Part shown: positions 34,706 to 46,070 of the stretch, in pieces
Layout: every line of letters begins with the position of its first letter
Numbering within the stretch: the stretch's first letter is position 1
DNA from: Artemia franciscana
Taxonomy: Eukaryota; Arthropoda; Branchiopoda; Anostraca; Artemiidae
Direction of reading: 5' to 3'
Assembly (NCBI RefSeq): GCF_032884065.1
Contig: NC_088872.1
Coordinates: forward strand, 3,782,001-3,846,000
Length of the DNA stretch: 64,000 nt
Notes under the pieces: generated by a model
Seen by the model: only the letters and a program-made list of their open reading frames with translations
Database searches by the model: none
Told to the model about the DNA's origin: nothing
Position numbers and translations under genes: made by a program

Positions 34706-35989
34706 CACTCTTATATGCTACCAATACTCTTTGGTTCAGCCCATATAAATGAAACTATGCTTATAGACAAAAATTTAAAAGCTTCAATCCAGAGTTTGAA
34801 TATAGAAGCAGACATTTGCGGAGGTACATTCCGTCTAGGAGTCAGACAATTTTCCAAAGAAGAATATTTGAGGACGGCATTTGTTATTTTTTCATTATAT
34901 TATAATTTTTCATAGGATATGCATGTTTTTAGTTAATTTCAATTGCACTCAATGTCTCTGAAGGGTGTTCCTACGGCAGCAAAGAAAAGTGTATGAACCA
35001 GGGCACGTTTTTGTTTCATATAAGAAGTTCAAAATACTTGGATTTGGGGCACAGGTATAGAACAGAGCTGAAGAGAGAGACGTTTAAAATTTGATAAAAT
35101 AGTAAGTGACTATTTTCACATAAGATTCTTAAAACGATACGAAATTGTCAATGAGATGGGAGTGCAACATCAACTAATAAAACCTTTCATGGAAAGAAAA
35201 ATGCAGCTTAGGTCAAATATAGTTGCCAAACGCTATAGCGTTGGTTATTCTGCCTTTTGGCGCTAGCGTCAGTTTCCTACCTTATAACTTTCTCATTTTT
35301 TCGTTATTTTTTATTATTATTATTTTGCGCTAAAGACGATCAAACGGAAGTATTGACCGAAATATTTGTATTGCCCTTAACCTTTCACAAAGTCAAGAAA
35401 CAGTTTTGCCGGACAACTATAGCAGGAACAAGAAAATGGACTGAATGCAGAGAAGACAGACAATTTATATTTGGGTCATATTATATATAAATATGGCCTA
35501 TGGCCTATAAACAGGCCATAGATGTCGAACCAGAGTTGCTACTACGGCTATTCCTGACAACCCATCACAGCACCACGCTTCCCAACGCCATTGGATCCTC
35601 CTCCCTAATCTATCAAACTGTTTTTTCCTTATATCCTCCCAAGATATTCGATTTCCACCTCATGATTTCTACCTCATCTGAGGGGATAGTGTTCTTTATT
35701 TGTCATGACTTAGATTATAGGTTTTACATATATGAAAAAAAGAATAGGATCATATCCTTATCAGCTAGACAAGAGCATAGAAATTAATCCATTGGGAGGG
35801 ATCATTTTAGAGAGGAATACAACTTAAAAAGCACTTAACTATGTGATATAGAGCGTATAATAAACGAACACATAAAAATGCAATAGACAAGAGATTAGAT
35901 TAGAGGCCAGACAGAGATAGACAAGAGATGCAGGAGGCCAATCAACGATGGAAGATTGAAGCTGTCAAACGAAACACCCATTAAGGCAC
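34706..35989. other. No gene recognised
   Basis: Two moderate open frames (35257-35490, 35500-35787) show no domain I recognise. A MITE-like end lies near 35220-35275. Confidence 0.4.
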
Positions 35990-36396
35990 TATATTTATAT
36001 AATATATATAATTAGATCCCAACGCAAGACCTACGCAAAATCGAACACGTCAGACCGTTTAAAATGGCACAGAACTTGGAGATCCTCTGGTCTTTTAAAT
36101 TATCATCCCTGTCTGAGCAGCTTGTGTCTCGCTCGCTGCGTTGGTATGGTCATCTTCTTTGCCTAGCCATTGATACACCTGCTGAACTTATCTTGGCTTC
36201 AATACAACCACAAAAAACTGGAAACTCTCCAAAGGTAGATCATGCACAAGCTGGACGAACGTCGGATGTGGTTGACTCACAATTAGGAACACCAACCCCC
36301 AATGGAGCTCGAGCCCTCACCTTAGATAAAACCTTCTGGAGACGCCTAATGGCACCAACGTCTGGTTCCCTCTACGGTGGTGATGTTGCCGATTAA
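35990..36396 (+). mobile_element. LINE reverse transcriptase C-terminal fragment
   Basis: An open frame ends at TAA 36394-36396 and contains LRKIEHV, SRSLRWYGHLLCLAIDTP and, near the end, GARALTLDKTFWRRLMAP. These are the RW-GH and late A-x-D-x-x-WRRL blocks typical of the C-terminus of LINE ORF2 proteins. Only the last 110 or so residues are open; the catalytic region is absent. Confidence 0.7.
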
Positions 36397-37535
36397 GAGC
36401 TTTAAGTTAAAGTAAGTCAAGACTAGCAAAGAGACTTAATACCCCAACGCAAAAAAAGTACTCAGGACTATCTTACCCCATCAAGTTCATAAGAAATTTC
36501 TCGAAGGCCATGATTGGCGGGTACAATGCTAATATATTTATTTTAAAGGACTTCTAATAAGTAGATACAGTGCACTGTCGTTAAGGCTAAGTGCTACCAT
36601 ATTTTAAATTAATTTTTAGGGAACCATAGGGATGCCGGTTGTTTTCTCTATCCACAAGCAACAATTAAATCTGTTAAAGACCTTTAAGCCCCCACTCTGT
36701 AAAAAAGATAATTTCATAAACCACATATGCCAGCCATAATATAAAGAAAAAACGATAAAAAAATGTGTTTTTTTTAAGTGTGTGTTGTTTTAGTTTTCTT
36801 TGTCTTTTCACACTTTTTTTGGCATTTTCCCTGAAATATTTTTTGTTCGCACTAAAGAAAAGAGGCGTTTGTCCTCCCAAAATATTAGCTTTGATTTTAA
36901 TATTTTTGTTTTGCCTTAAAAAACACATTTTTAATCTTTTTTTTTTCTTTATACCACTCTCTAAAAAAAACTACTGACCATAGCGGTACAGAATGGTACG
37001 CAAATGGTCGAATGTTATTACTTAGGCGTTTAGACTTTTGGAAAATTGTGTCATACACTAAATATATGTTAAATTTTGCTGATTAACAATCTAGATTCCA
37101 GGTGTTTGGTTTTAATCTAGACTCTCAATCTAGACAATTAATCTAGACAGTCGATTTAGTCACGTTAATGAAAAGGGAGAACGATGCAATATATTATGTG
37201 TGTAATATATTTCCATTATACACTTTAGCTACTGTAAGTTTAAATCTTTGAGACCATACCTCCCCCCAAAATGAAATCCTCCACTCCTAAAATCTCATTC
37301 CAAAAATGAAATCCTAATGCTGCTACCCAGTTTTCACATTATTTGCTCATTTGTTTGCTGTTTTCTTTTTGTGTTTTTAATATTCCCAAAGCTTGAATCA
37401 TTCGAATTTTTCAAATTTCTTGGGAGGTCCCTCCCTTCATCAAAATGAAGGAAGCATAATATGTCTACATATACAAGTCATGAAAATCACTAGAAATACT
37501 TTACTTTATCAGAAAATCAATACAAAAATAGGTCT
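36397..37535. other. No gene recognised
   Basis: AT-rich, with T-rich runs at 36760-36960. Downstream flank of gene C. Confidence 0.45.
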
Positions 37536-37541
37536 TTTATT
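37536..37541 (-). promoter_or_regulatory. Candidate polyadenylation signal of gene C
   Basis: AATAAA on the minus strand only about 11 nt after the stop codon, implying a very short 3' UTR if used. Confidence 0.5.
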
Positions 37542-37552
37542 TCATTTGTAGA

Positions 37553-38014
37553 TCAATATGGTATGTGACAGGAGCAAGCTGAAGGAAGTCTGTAAATATC
37601 AATAAACAATCCTTTGTAGGTATCACATGGATCAAAAGACAACATTCTGTGATAGACATACTTCTGTAAACACTGACTTTTGTAGCAAGGGGCGATGGTT
37701 CTGCAGTCACCACCAGGGAAAAGGCAAGTTTCCATTCTCTGGGTTTGCGTGTAGTAGAGGACATCTTGAACAATGACACGCCATTCACCATTGACATTCC
37801 TTGCGCGTTTTGGACGCGCATAGGTAACGTCAGAGGGACAGATGTAGCCTTCTGGGCCAATCCAGTGCGTCTTATCAACTAGAGGACCACTGTAGTAAGA
37901 ATAGTCAAATGCTTCTTCTTGGTATCTAGTAAGACCATCAACAAGGTCGTCAGCAGACTGCTCAGGAACATCGCTGTACTTCTTCCCAAGGTAATAATCT
38001 GCTTCAATTGCCGC
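37553..38014 (-). CDS. Spätzle-like gene C, terminal exon
   Basis: On the minus strand, after GATGTTAG, a 462-nt exon in phase 0 runs to TGA. It encodes AAIEADYYLGKKYSD, QSADDLVDGLTRYQEE and THWIGPEGYICPS. The cystine knot follows, with GEWRVIVQDVLYYTQ, METCLFPGGDC, IAPCYKSQC, a YHRMLSFDPC block and the end YRLPSACSCHIPY. All eight cysteines of gene B are at matching places. This single exon equals exons 3, 4 and 5 of gene B, so two introns are absent. With exon 2 and a one-codon exon 1 it predicts 295 residues. The intact frame and close match to gene B argue for a working gene. Expected role by family: secreted ligand of a Toll receptor in immunity or development; not provable here. Confidence 0.93.
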   Translation of the reverse strand, partial: AAIEADYYLGKKYSDVPEQSADDLVDGLTRYQEEAFDYSYYSGPLVDKTHWIGPEGYICPSDVTYARPKRARNVNGEWRVIVQDVLYYTQTQRMETCLFPGGDCRTIAPCYKSQCLQKYVYHRMLSFDPCDTYKGLFIDIYRLPSACSCHIPY

Positions 38015-38100
38015 CTAACATCAGGAATAACAATAAATTAGATATAGTCTATGAATAATATACGACTATAAGTAATTCAAAAAACGGTAAGAACAGTCAG

Positions 38101-38290
38101 GACCGTATCCAGAATTTTTGTTTTTTTTTTTGGAGGGGGGGGGGGGTACAAAAACATCTCCTTTCAGGAGGGGTACAAAGCATACCTTTAAAAACGCATC
38201 AAAGTTTTTTTATATTCATTTTTGTTGCGTTTTACGGGTCGGACAAACATCTTTGGGGGGGGGGGGTCAAACCCTCTAACCCTACCCTAA
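38101..38290. repeat. Dispersed repeat of the CCGTATCCAGG family
   Basis: Opens GACCGTATCCAGAATTTTTG, with G-rich runs (G12-G13) and AAAAACGCATCAAAG. Similar start at 38629. Confidence 0.5.
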
Positions 38291-38628
38291 ATAAGGCCTT
38301 GAGAAGAGTACAATGTTAAGGTTCATATCATGAAACCGAACCAGAGGCCAATTCTATGTAAATACGTACTGATATTTTGAAAGTTCAGGCTTAAGGACAC
38401 CAATCCAAAAAAATGTAGGAGAAAGTGACATTTTTTTTGTTTTTTTTTTCTAAAAGGAAGATACAAAAAATAAATATTTTTCAAAACCTAAAAGACATTT
38501 TTTTCCCTTTATTTCTTTGATGAAAACATCAAATTGAACGATTTTTATCAAAATATAAGGGGCAATTACCGAAACACCTCCTTCCACCATTGGTACTTCT
38601 GTCCCTACTACTATAATATCACTGACAA

Positions 38629-38810
38629 AGACCGTATCCAGGTGGTTTGACCACCCTATTCGAAATGCAACTCGTAAAAAACTTTGTAGAAATGTATAAA
38701 AACACATTTTGATGCATCTTTTAAGTTTTATAATTTCTTTTCCCCCTCCCCCCCAGAAAACATACCTGTCCCCCCAGACAAAATTCTAGAAGGGGCCTTG
38801 TCAGAGACCA
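38629..38810. repeat. Dispersed repeat of the CCGTATCCAGG family
   Basis: Opens GACCGTATCCAGGTGGTTTG and continues with a TGTAAAAA-like block (CTCGTAAAAAACTTTG) and a C-rich tail. Confidence 0.5.
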
Positions 38811-39148
38811 AAACACTTTTTTCCCTTTAATATCCTTTTGTCTTGTTGTTCATTTCGGTTTATCCTGATTTTATTATTTAATGCATATTATTTATAGACC
38901 GTGTTTCTCAAGAAGCAATTTTATTTTAATTTGTTCTTTGTGTTTTCTTTTTTGGTAGCATTCTTTTAATTCAGGTACACAAATTTAACGTGTTATATTC
39001 ATTTGAAACACGCCTTTTTTAATAAGATTTTTATTATTTCCATCAAATTTTTTCTATATTTCTTATATAGTATTTCAGAGGGTTTCTAGCGTGTTTTGAG
39101 GGTTGTTGTTTCAACCCATGTAACTTTTACCTTTGTTCTGTTGTAGTT

Positions 39149-39770
39149 AGCTATTCTAAGAGAGTTATACCTATATCATTTAATAATAAAAAAAAAGAAT
39201 GAGCTCTCACATTTTTCACTATGAGCCATGTATCAATTTTTTTTTTTAATATATTAAGAGCAGAAATAAAAAATTCTAAAATTTCTAAGGACCTGCAGTC
39301 CATTTCTGACCAGGCGAGCATGCATGTTTTTTTTAGGGGGGGGGATAATAAAAGAAATACTTTCATTTGATTATTTGAATAAAAATGCTCTGAAATACGC
39401 AAATAGTTGAGTTTTATGAGGAGGTGGAGTAGGCCCCAAGAACTCCTCTTCTTTATAGAGCTATTCTAAGAGAGTTATACCTATATCATTTAATAATAAA
39501 AAAAAAGAATGAGCTCTCACATTTTTCACTATGAGCCATGTATCAATTTTTTTTTTAATATATTAAGAGCAGAAATAAAAAATTCTAAAATTTCTAAGGA
39601 CCTGCAGTCCATTTCTGACCAGGCGAGCATGCATGTTTTTTTTTAGGGGGGGGGGGATAATAAAAGAAATACTTTCATTTGATTATTTGAATAAAAATGC
39701 TCTGAAATACGCAAATAGTTGAGTTTTATGAGGAGGTGGAGTAGGCCCCGAGATCTCCTCTTCTTTATAG
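39149..39770 (+). repeat. Recent tandem duplication, 310-bp unit
   Basis: 39149-39458 is repeated at 39459-39770. The two units differ only by lengths of T, G and A runs and about two substitutions (CCCCAAGAAC against CCCCGAGATC). Non-coding, inside the gene C intron. Confidence 0.95.
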
Positions 39771-41721
39771 GTCCATCTCTGTGACATATACATAGTATGC
39801 GTATACAGCTCTTGCAAAACACAATTACATTGTATCGAAAATTATCGTAGGCTATGACACTCAGTCACACTTATTATCTAGGAATACATTTGTTACGCAA
39901 AAGTAAGCAAATTAAAGCAGTAACAATAACCTTGATAATTTTCTCACAATTTGTTGTGGTTTACAAGGAATTTTTGAAATAGTTCTCTTTGATAAATGAC
40001 AGTTTTTAAAACTTGAACAATTCTAGCTTTAGATGACCTTGAAAAGTTACGGAGAAAAAAGTTGGCCGGACGCAGACGTCATTCAGAAATTAAAATTTGC
40101 TAAAATTCATTAAAACTTATGAAATAAATAGCTATTTAAAGCTATTTAAATAGTCAATTTAGTAATAAAGAAATAGTTCTTAGACAGCTTAACTGCAGCA
40201 AATCAAAAGGCCTTATGTTACGTTGGACAAGTTTCTCAGTTGAGCAGAGCAACTAAAAAGTGTGCTTTCTATGTTAATGATTAAACAAAACTTTTCGAAA
40301 AAAAAGTTTTCTTAAAAAAGTAAAGTATATATTAAACTGAAGATCAGCAGAAGTAAATTCCTATAATAATTTAAACATAAAACGACTTGAAATTACTGTT
40401 AAAGAATAAATGAGCCCCAAACGAACAAAAATAACACACATAATCATAACAAACAAATCGAGAACAGGTATTGATATAAATAAATGAACAAATTGTAAAC
40501 TGTAGTACTCTAGGAACTGACCGTGGCGGCAAACCTGCCCACGAGTAAGAGAAAATCAGTATCGATTGTAACAGACTAGTGACTCATTTTAGAAAGCAAA
40601 CAAAAAATGAAAAAAATTTGTCTAAATGGCAGAAAACAGTCAAATCATCTGGAAAATAAAGAAAAGTGTGGAGTAAATTTCAAATTAATTTTTGTTAAAT
40701 AAATTTTATACAGTTTTTTTTATACTTGATGGAAACTAAGGTTGTAATAATCCAAAACGACTTATGTGACACTATTTGCTAAAGACATACTAATAATCCA
40801 CCTAAAACCCGAATGCACTCAATCGATTGGTATATTCAACAGTCCTATATTTTATTCGTGTCCCAATAAAATCAAGAAATTTTATTTTTCCTAAAATGTA
40901 GGCTATTGTAACTCCTTTTGTAAGACACTGAAACAATTGGAATTCTGAGCTTCTAATATCGGAAATGTGTTTTTATAATTTTAATAGTGAAATATACATC
41001 TGCTAAAAACAGTTATCAGCAATAATAAGCAAAAACCAAACCGCACTTTTCAGATTTTCCACTCTCCTTTAAATTTCATAATATATAATTTATTACCTTT
41101 GATTTACTGCATCTGACAAGTGCGCTATTAGAAACACGTTTTTCAAATTTAATAAATATTTTTGATTTCAAATTATATTCAACCCAATTTAACTTAATCT
41201 AACGAAATTTAAATTAAACTAAACTCAAGTTAAAGTTTTTACATGACTTTACGAATTTCTGTAAGATTTGACAACGGATTATTCATTTCAAGTGTCAAAT
41301 TCAGCAGATAAATTCGTGTAAGGATTGAAAGTGTATTTAATTGAAATAAAAACGATTTTTCATATGACCCAGGGTTCAATCCCAATTATCGCAGGGCTGA
41401 CGCAAGGACCTTTGCAGTCAGAAACGTTGTCCATTAACAGGAGAAGAGAGAAACAGAATTGTATTTATACTAAAACCAGATGATTAGAAAAGGATAAAGA
41501 CAAGGAATACAAATAAATATAGAATGTATAATAATATATACATGATACAAATACATAAGAAACACGAATCAGTCGCATGCGGGAAAAATAAAAGACTTCA
41601 AAAAGTCCATAATTAGCAAAAAAAGCAAAAACAACAACAAAACAATTGTTTTCAGCGAAAAAATAACAATACAGGGTCTAAAAAATAACAATACAGGGTC
41701 TATTGAACACTTGAGATTATA

Positions 41722-41910
41722 GCCAAAGGCTGTATCCAGGAGGGCTAGGGGTTAGAACCCCCTCCCCGCGGAATGTTTGTTTTACTTGTAAAAACGTAAC
41801 AAGAATTCATAGGAAAAATTTTGTTAATGCGTTTGTCAAAGTTTTTTTTTTGTATATTCTCCCCCTCCAAATCCCTCATCCGAAAATAAAATATTGGATA
41901 CATCCCTGCT
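41722..41910. repeat. Dispersed repeat of the CCGTATCCAGG family, best defined copy
   Basis: Starts GGCTGTATCCAGG and ends TTGGATACATCCC, so the two ends are short imperfect inverted repeats (GTATCCA / TGGATAC), which hints at a MITE. It shares TTACTTGTAAAAACGTAAC with 10600-10800. Confidence 0.55.
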
Positions 41911-42514
41911 ATTACCACTAATTCATTGTTCAACAGGAGTTAAAAATTTATGTTCCTCGTAAAAAAAGATGTGTTTAAATATGTGTCCTTTCTGCATTTA
42001 GTGATTTATATCAGCACTAGAAAATTTGAAGCCTATTGGGTTGCAATAGCTGGATTGTTTTCTGTAGCTTTGGCCAAATCTTCACCGTACTTCTACATTT
42101 GAATCAAAATATCCCTAAGGTGGATACAAAATAACGTCGTACAGTTTTCTGTTTTCTAAATGGCATTTTATCTTCCAAATTTAAGTTTTCTTTGGATTTA
42201 GTTTCTACATATTTATTTGAAATATTCAAATAAGTTTCTCCATATTTTGAAAATTTTCAAGATTCAATGAAATCTTTCAATAGCTTAAACGTAACTAAAC
42301 TCGAGGCCAAATTTTTGTTTTTGTAAATATGGCTCGTTATCATTAAAAACAAACATACACACTGACCGTTTTCTAGAAAGTGGCCTTAAAAATGTGCGAT
42401 TTTAAGCTAATGTTAGAAAAAGCTTTGCAGGTTTCACTTTGACAGAAGTGGTGTTAGATATCAAGGCAAAGGATTAGAACAATAGTTCACAAAGGTGTAA
42501 AAACAGGTTCTTAC

Positions 42515-42937
42515 TTTGATTTCATATTCTGGATATTCGTAATCTTCTAAGCAAAAGTTTGTCCCATTGGTTTCACACTTTGGTGGAAGTTTAGGATCGC
42601 AATAGTCAGGCTTTCCATACGGCTTTTCATAAGAAGACTCGTAGGCTGGCTTTCCATATGGCTTCTCATAAGAAGAGTCATAGACTGGCTTTCCATATGG
42701 CTTCTCGTAAGAAGGTCCATAACTAGGCTTTCCGTACGATGGCTTTCCATGAGCAGGGTACTTTTGGTCATAGGCCGAATGCTGTTCATGGGGGTATTTT
42801 GAAGGGTATGGCTCATGCGGCTTAGGTGCGTATGGCTCTCGATATGCTGGCTTCTGCTGTGGGCGATATGGATCAGCTTCAGCCTTTGCATCTGCTTCAG
42901 CTCGTGCAGCCGCAGCTGATGTAAGAAGGAGAACGGC
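42515..42937 (-). CDS. Spätzle-like gene C, exon 2
   Basis: On the minus strand, after TTTCTTTATAG, a 423-nt exon (141 codons) in phase 0 runs to a GTAAGA donor. It begins with the signal-peptide core AVLLLTSAAAARAEA and continues with a Pro/Tyr/Lys-rich prodomain that ends in three near-identical 13-residue units of the form SSYEKPYGKPxYx. Then follow DYCDPKLPPKCETNGTNFC and LEDYEYPEYEIK. Gene B aligns at YCDP, FC and DYEYP. The donor lies 13 nt further downstream than in gene B, after the YEIK codons rather than before them. The long frame on the same strand beginning at 42951 in another phase is a shadow. Confidence 0.92.
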
Positions 42938-43978
42938 CTATAAAGAAACATTTTCTATTCTGAACATTTCTAATTTAATATAAGAACAAAACAAAGAATG
43001 AGAAAAATATTAAGAAAAAGGTAAAACGAAATCTTTACTTGTGTTTATTTTTCAGTTTGGATGTAATGGAAGACATTGGATATAAGGAAGACAGAAGGAG
43101 CGCGTATCCCAAGATTCCCCTCCTTTATTTTGGAGAATACCTCTTTGTGGGGGATATTTACTTTGAAAATTCCTTGTTTGGTATTTTCATCGAAAAATCG
43201 AAAGAAACGACAAAACATCTCCCCTAGATTTAAAAAATATTATTTGAAAAAATAAAATATTTTATTATAGTTTTATAATCTTAAATGATAGAATTTAATT
43301 TTCATGATAGATTTAAAAAATAAAATATCAAAATATTATTATTTAAAAAATATTGAAATACTCTTTTTATTCAGTATGTCTTACATTCAAAAGATTAATT
43401 TTTTCTTTTCTAGTAAGTATAGCTTTTGTCCACACATTTTTTTTTAAATATACCGTCTGTTTTTGGAAAAAATACACCTACATTATATTACCGTATTATA
43501 CACTATACAATATAAATATACATATACTATATTATATACACGTAAACATACACTATATTATACTATATAGTATTATACTCATACTATTTAGATACAATAT
43601 AATATATACTTACATAATTGGAGACCTAAGTTTCAGATGTATCCATTCACCGAATTTGATTTAAGATTTAGCCTAATTTTGACTTTTTTTGGGAATAATC
43701 TAGACTTGCTTATTTAAAAAGAAAGTTCTCGTACTTTGCCTTTTTCTGGCGCGTTCTAATTTTTCAATAAGAAAACCTGAAAAGCAAAATTCAAAGCATA
43801 ATCCTATAGATGGATAATGCTGAATTTCAGCTATCGAATGATAGCAAAATGTTCATCTTAAGTTGAAACATTAACCATAAGACTGCGGAAAGATAACATA
43901 CCGAAAATTTGCGATGGGACCATAAACCATAAAACCATTTGTTAATTTTCGTGATTCATTTTTGCAAGCCAGTCTTAC
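42938..43978 (-). other. Putative gene C intron 1
   Basis: AT-rich with a self-complementary AAATATTATT region at 43235-43360 and TATACTATA-type runs at 43480-43610. It would be intron 1 if the ATG-only exon is correct. Confidence 0.4.
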
Positions 43979-43981
43979 CAT
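43979..43981 (-). CDS. Candidate gene C exon 1: start codon directly before a donor
   Basis: The minus strand reads ATCAATAAAAATG and then GTAAGACT. Splicing this ATG to exon 2 gives MAVLLLTSAAAARA, a plausible signal peptide in phase 0. Exon 2 of all three genes begins inside the signal peptide in phase 0, so a very short coding part in exon 1 is expected. No promoter element is convincing, and another ATG further away cannot be excluded. Confidence 0.35.
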
Positions 43982-44614
43982 TTTTATTGATGAAAAGACA
44001 AATAGTTGTGTCTCTTTAAACCGCTTTAAGCTGGAGGCTTGTGCCAAATAAATTTAATTCTGCTGCTGGTTGGAGGTCCTTTAGTTTTGGCCCCTCCCCA
44101 AAACACCCCCTTTTTAGATTTTTCTATATTTTACGATTGTTTCACATGTTTTGAGTGATCTGACGGGCACTTCCTCACTTCCAACATTTGAGAACCTTCA
44201 CCGAATAAATTCTCGTTTACGTGCCTGGACGCAATTACTCACAAAAATCCGAGACCCAGTTTGTTTAGATTTTATCTTCATTTGTTGTTTTTTAAGATCA
44301 AAACATTCGAAGTCGATCTTTTTAACAAGTGAATGAATTAGACCCATAAACAAGGTCAAAAGACGCAATTTATACCACGTTTTACTTAAGTTGTATTCCC
44401 TGGATGTCTGTCTTTCGCCAATAAAAATTTGAGACGATTATTTCGATCCCTTCCTCCATTCGATTCGGCTCAAAAGTATTATGCAGCTTTGATCTACATT
44501 TTAATATTCTGATATATTTGAATCTCAAAAATGCTTAATTATCCTACAATTTAGTTCATTATTTCAGAAGAAACATAAGTTAATATATCTTTCTTGTTCT
44601 ATTTATTAAACAAA
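43982..44614. other. No gene recognised
   Basis: Presumed upstream region of gene C. No clear TATA box and no coding signal. Confidence 0.4.
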
Positions 44615-44679
44615 AGCGGCTTGGCGCAGCGGAAGCACGTTGGGCCCATAACCCAGAAGTCGAAATCACTGACTCTTAA
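44615..44679 (+). pseudogene. Initiator tRNA-Met pseudogene
   Basis: TTGGCGCAGCGGAAGCACG and TGGGCCCATAACCCAGAAGT are the D arm and anticodon arm of initiator tRNA-Met, with the CAT anticodon at 44648-44650. The T arm is shortened to GTCGAAATCACTGAC and the acceptor ends do not pair, so it cannot be a working tRNA. It may be a retro-copied tRNA or a SINE head. Confidence 0.8.
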
Positions 44680-46070
44680 TTTTTTTCTAAGAATTTAAGA
44701 GAGTTCAACAAATATCTAATAATATTTTTAAACCACATTTAAAAATAGATTAAAAAAGGGGAAAATAAAAATATCGGTTTTAAATAATGCTCTTAATATA
44801 CATACTTCAAAACGTGGTGTGCCTTTAAAATAGTTGGATATCAATAGGTATTTGACTGAAAAGACGCGGCACGTTTTGAAATATGCATATCAAAAATATT
44901 CTTTAGAATAGAAAATTTTATTTCTCCCTTCTTAGACCATTTTTAAAACGTTATTTTCTTGAGATTTTTACATAAAATATTAATCGAAAGTCAAATAATC
45001 CAGAGAAAGGAAAAATGCAAAAAACCTGTCTCTCTGCAACATCCTTTTGCACATCAGTTCTTACTTTATAAGCGAAAGACATTAAACAAAAGTCACTAAA
45101 TATATACACAATCACAAGGTAAACATGCATTTTTTGACTATTCCAACATACCAAATACAAATTAGCCATATTAACTCAATGTAGCCAGAGAGCCAATTGA
45201 TACGATATTCATGCTCACTGCAGACTTTTTATGTAGAAATTATCCTTGTACGCAGAAATGATTTGCCGCCCCAAAAAAATAAAAAAAAAATTGCCAGAGT
45301 CGAAAAATAATTGAACCGATACGAAGCTAAATTCTGCGGTTTCTTCTTTTGCTATGAAAGATAAAAATGATATGGTTATATCAGGGTCAATGTAACACTT
45401 AATAATGCGGAAGATAATTTATTTATTTTTTTTTACAATTTATTAACTCTGTAGTTTTGTACCCTCTTGGGGGGGTCCAGAGCGAATGAAACAATAAGAG
45501 CATGAAACAGATATCATAATTTACACGCTATTGTGAAATATAATTTATTTACTTACTTATTTTTAACTTTACACAATATTCTTACGTGCGACCTCATAGG
45601 GTTCAACGGCGTTTAAGGCCATTTATTGATGTTAGGAAAATTAAAAATAAATGTGAAAGTGAAAAAAATTCTTATGATGCAAATTGTGATACAAGTTGGC
45701 TATATAAGCTTTAATAATACTATTATCATAAATAATGACAAGATTTACTTTCGTAATATTCTTATAAAGTCTCTACATTAAAGTCAAACAAAATCTTTTG
45801 ACTGTAAATGTAATAAACCATTTTTCTTGGTAATTTCATCAATAAAAAAATTACCTGGGAAGCCAATTAAAAAAGAATCCAGGAAAACAAAAGGTTACAA
45901 TTAGTATTTTTATTTTTCGTTTAAAGACATCAGTTTCCTCAATTACATACATTCATAATCAAGTTAATTTGATACAAGATTTACATTTGCAATTATTCTA
46001 TAAGAATATTGTTACAAAACTGTGGGTGCCGAAAAGTAATGGTAGGATAATACATCCCAGACAAGGGCAG
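44680..46070. other. No gene recognised
   Basis: AT-rich intergenic sequence. Nothing coding seen. Confidence 0.45.

Larger units (their letters stand above)
38015..42514 (-). other. Gene C intron before the terminal exon
   Basis: 4.5 kb, bounded by GTAAGA and TTAG. It holds dispersed repeats of the GTATCCAGG type and an exact-looking 310-bp tandem duplication. 39771-41720 shows no feature. A lone B-box-like GGTTCAATCCC near 41372 has no partner A box. Confidence 0.7.

Noticed and set aside
35500-35787. 96-codon open frame upstream of the LINE fragment
   Set aside because: Composition and motifs show nothing recognisable; no conserved LINE block could be assigned, so not called.
36674-36977. 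Overlapping Phe/Lys-rich frames on both strands
   Set aside because: Low-complexity T-rich DNA; no initiation context, domain or neighbours to support a gene.
41365-41385. A second tRNA-like element at GGTTCAATCCC
   Set aside because: Only a B-box-like word; no A box upstream at a suitable distance and no cloverleaf.
42547-42951. 134-residue minus-strand frame over gene C exon 2
   Set aside because: Wrong phase: the splice phase, signal peptide and EYP motif fix the frame of exon 2.
44615-44679. A working initiator tRNA-Met gene
   Set aside because: T arm shortened and acceptor ends do not pair.
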